From Legionella genomosp. 1 (lineage in GTDB: Bacteria; Pseudomonadota; Gammaproteobacteria; Legionellales; Legionellaceae): DNA of 14,698 bases. Within the stretch, counting starts at the first letter, position 1; each line of letters starts with the position of its first letter. Position numbers and translations under genes: made by a program. The DNA is taken from NCBI GenBank assembly GCA_945901965.1, contig CAMDMN010000023.1, positions 1 to 14,698 on the forward strand, given 5' to 3'. A model generated the notes under the pieces. That model did no database searches. It was not told the DNA's origin and worked only from the letters and a program-made list of their open reading frames with translations. Shown one piece after another: positions 14,689 to 14,698 of the stretch.

Positions 14689-14698
14689 GAAGACAAGA

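Noticed and set aside
1..14698. CRISPR array, tRNA or rRNA genes
   Set aside because: I saw no regularly spaced repeats, cloverleaf-like sequence or rRNA-like sequence anywhere in the window.

Overview
The window looks like an accessory region of an A+T-rich, host-associated gammaproteobacterium, plausibly of the Legionellales (Legionella, Coxiella, Rickettsiella or Berkiella relatives). This is inference from three things: gene style (an ankyrin-containing giant protein, a small cysteine-type glutathione transferase, HigA- and Gp49-like toxin-antitoxin parts), base composition, and the absence of any housekeeping gene. No taxonomic marker (rRNA, tRNA, core gene) is present.

Layout, all on the plus strand unless noted. 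Positions 1-297 hold the 3' part of a HigA-type helix-turn-helix antitoxin whose start lies just outside the window. Positions 363-959 encode a glutathione S-transferase-like protein starting at GTG. A 362-base gap (960-1321) carries a perfect 11-bp hairpin, a possible promoter, a second hairpin overlapping a 12-codon mini-ORF, and a clear Shine-Dalgarno site. Positions 1322-13912 are one uninterrupted 4196-codon gene, 86 percent of the window. Positions 13913-14698 are a decayed mobile-DNA margin: a minus-strand 48-codon stump of a tyrosine recombinase (14068-14214) and the first part of a Gp49-like toxin that ends at a stop codon in the middle of its fold (14479-14688).

The giant gene is the main object. 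From N to C terminus I read: ankyrin repeats; a very long HEAT/ARM-like helical solenoid; a complete SecA-type DEAD motor (GEGKT, DEVD, GLTGT, motifs V and VI); a TPR-like stretch; a hydrophobic segment; a long helical region; a GHW...DCGY module that resembles a papain/OTU-like cysteine protease with His before Cys; a class 3-like lipase with a GHSKG nucleophile elbow; and a charged coiled-coil tail. The stretch from the SecA motor to the GHW/Cys module resembles, from memory, giant proteins of cnidarians, fish, rotifers and other eukaryotes more than housekeeping SecA. The simplest reading is a secreted or host-directed giant effector or toxin carrying its own translocase-like motor and two enzymatic warheads. 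No secretion signal can be proved from sequence alone.

The neighbours do not form an obvious pathway with the giant gene. They look like accessory cargo around it, and the broken recombinase and toxin on the right suggest past integration and decay.
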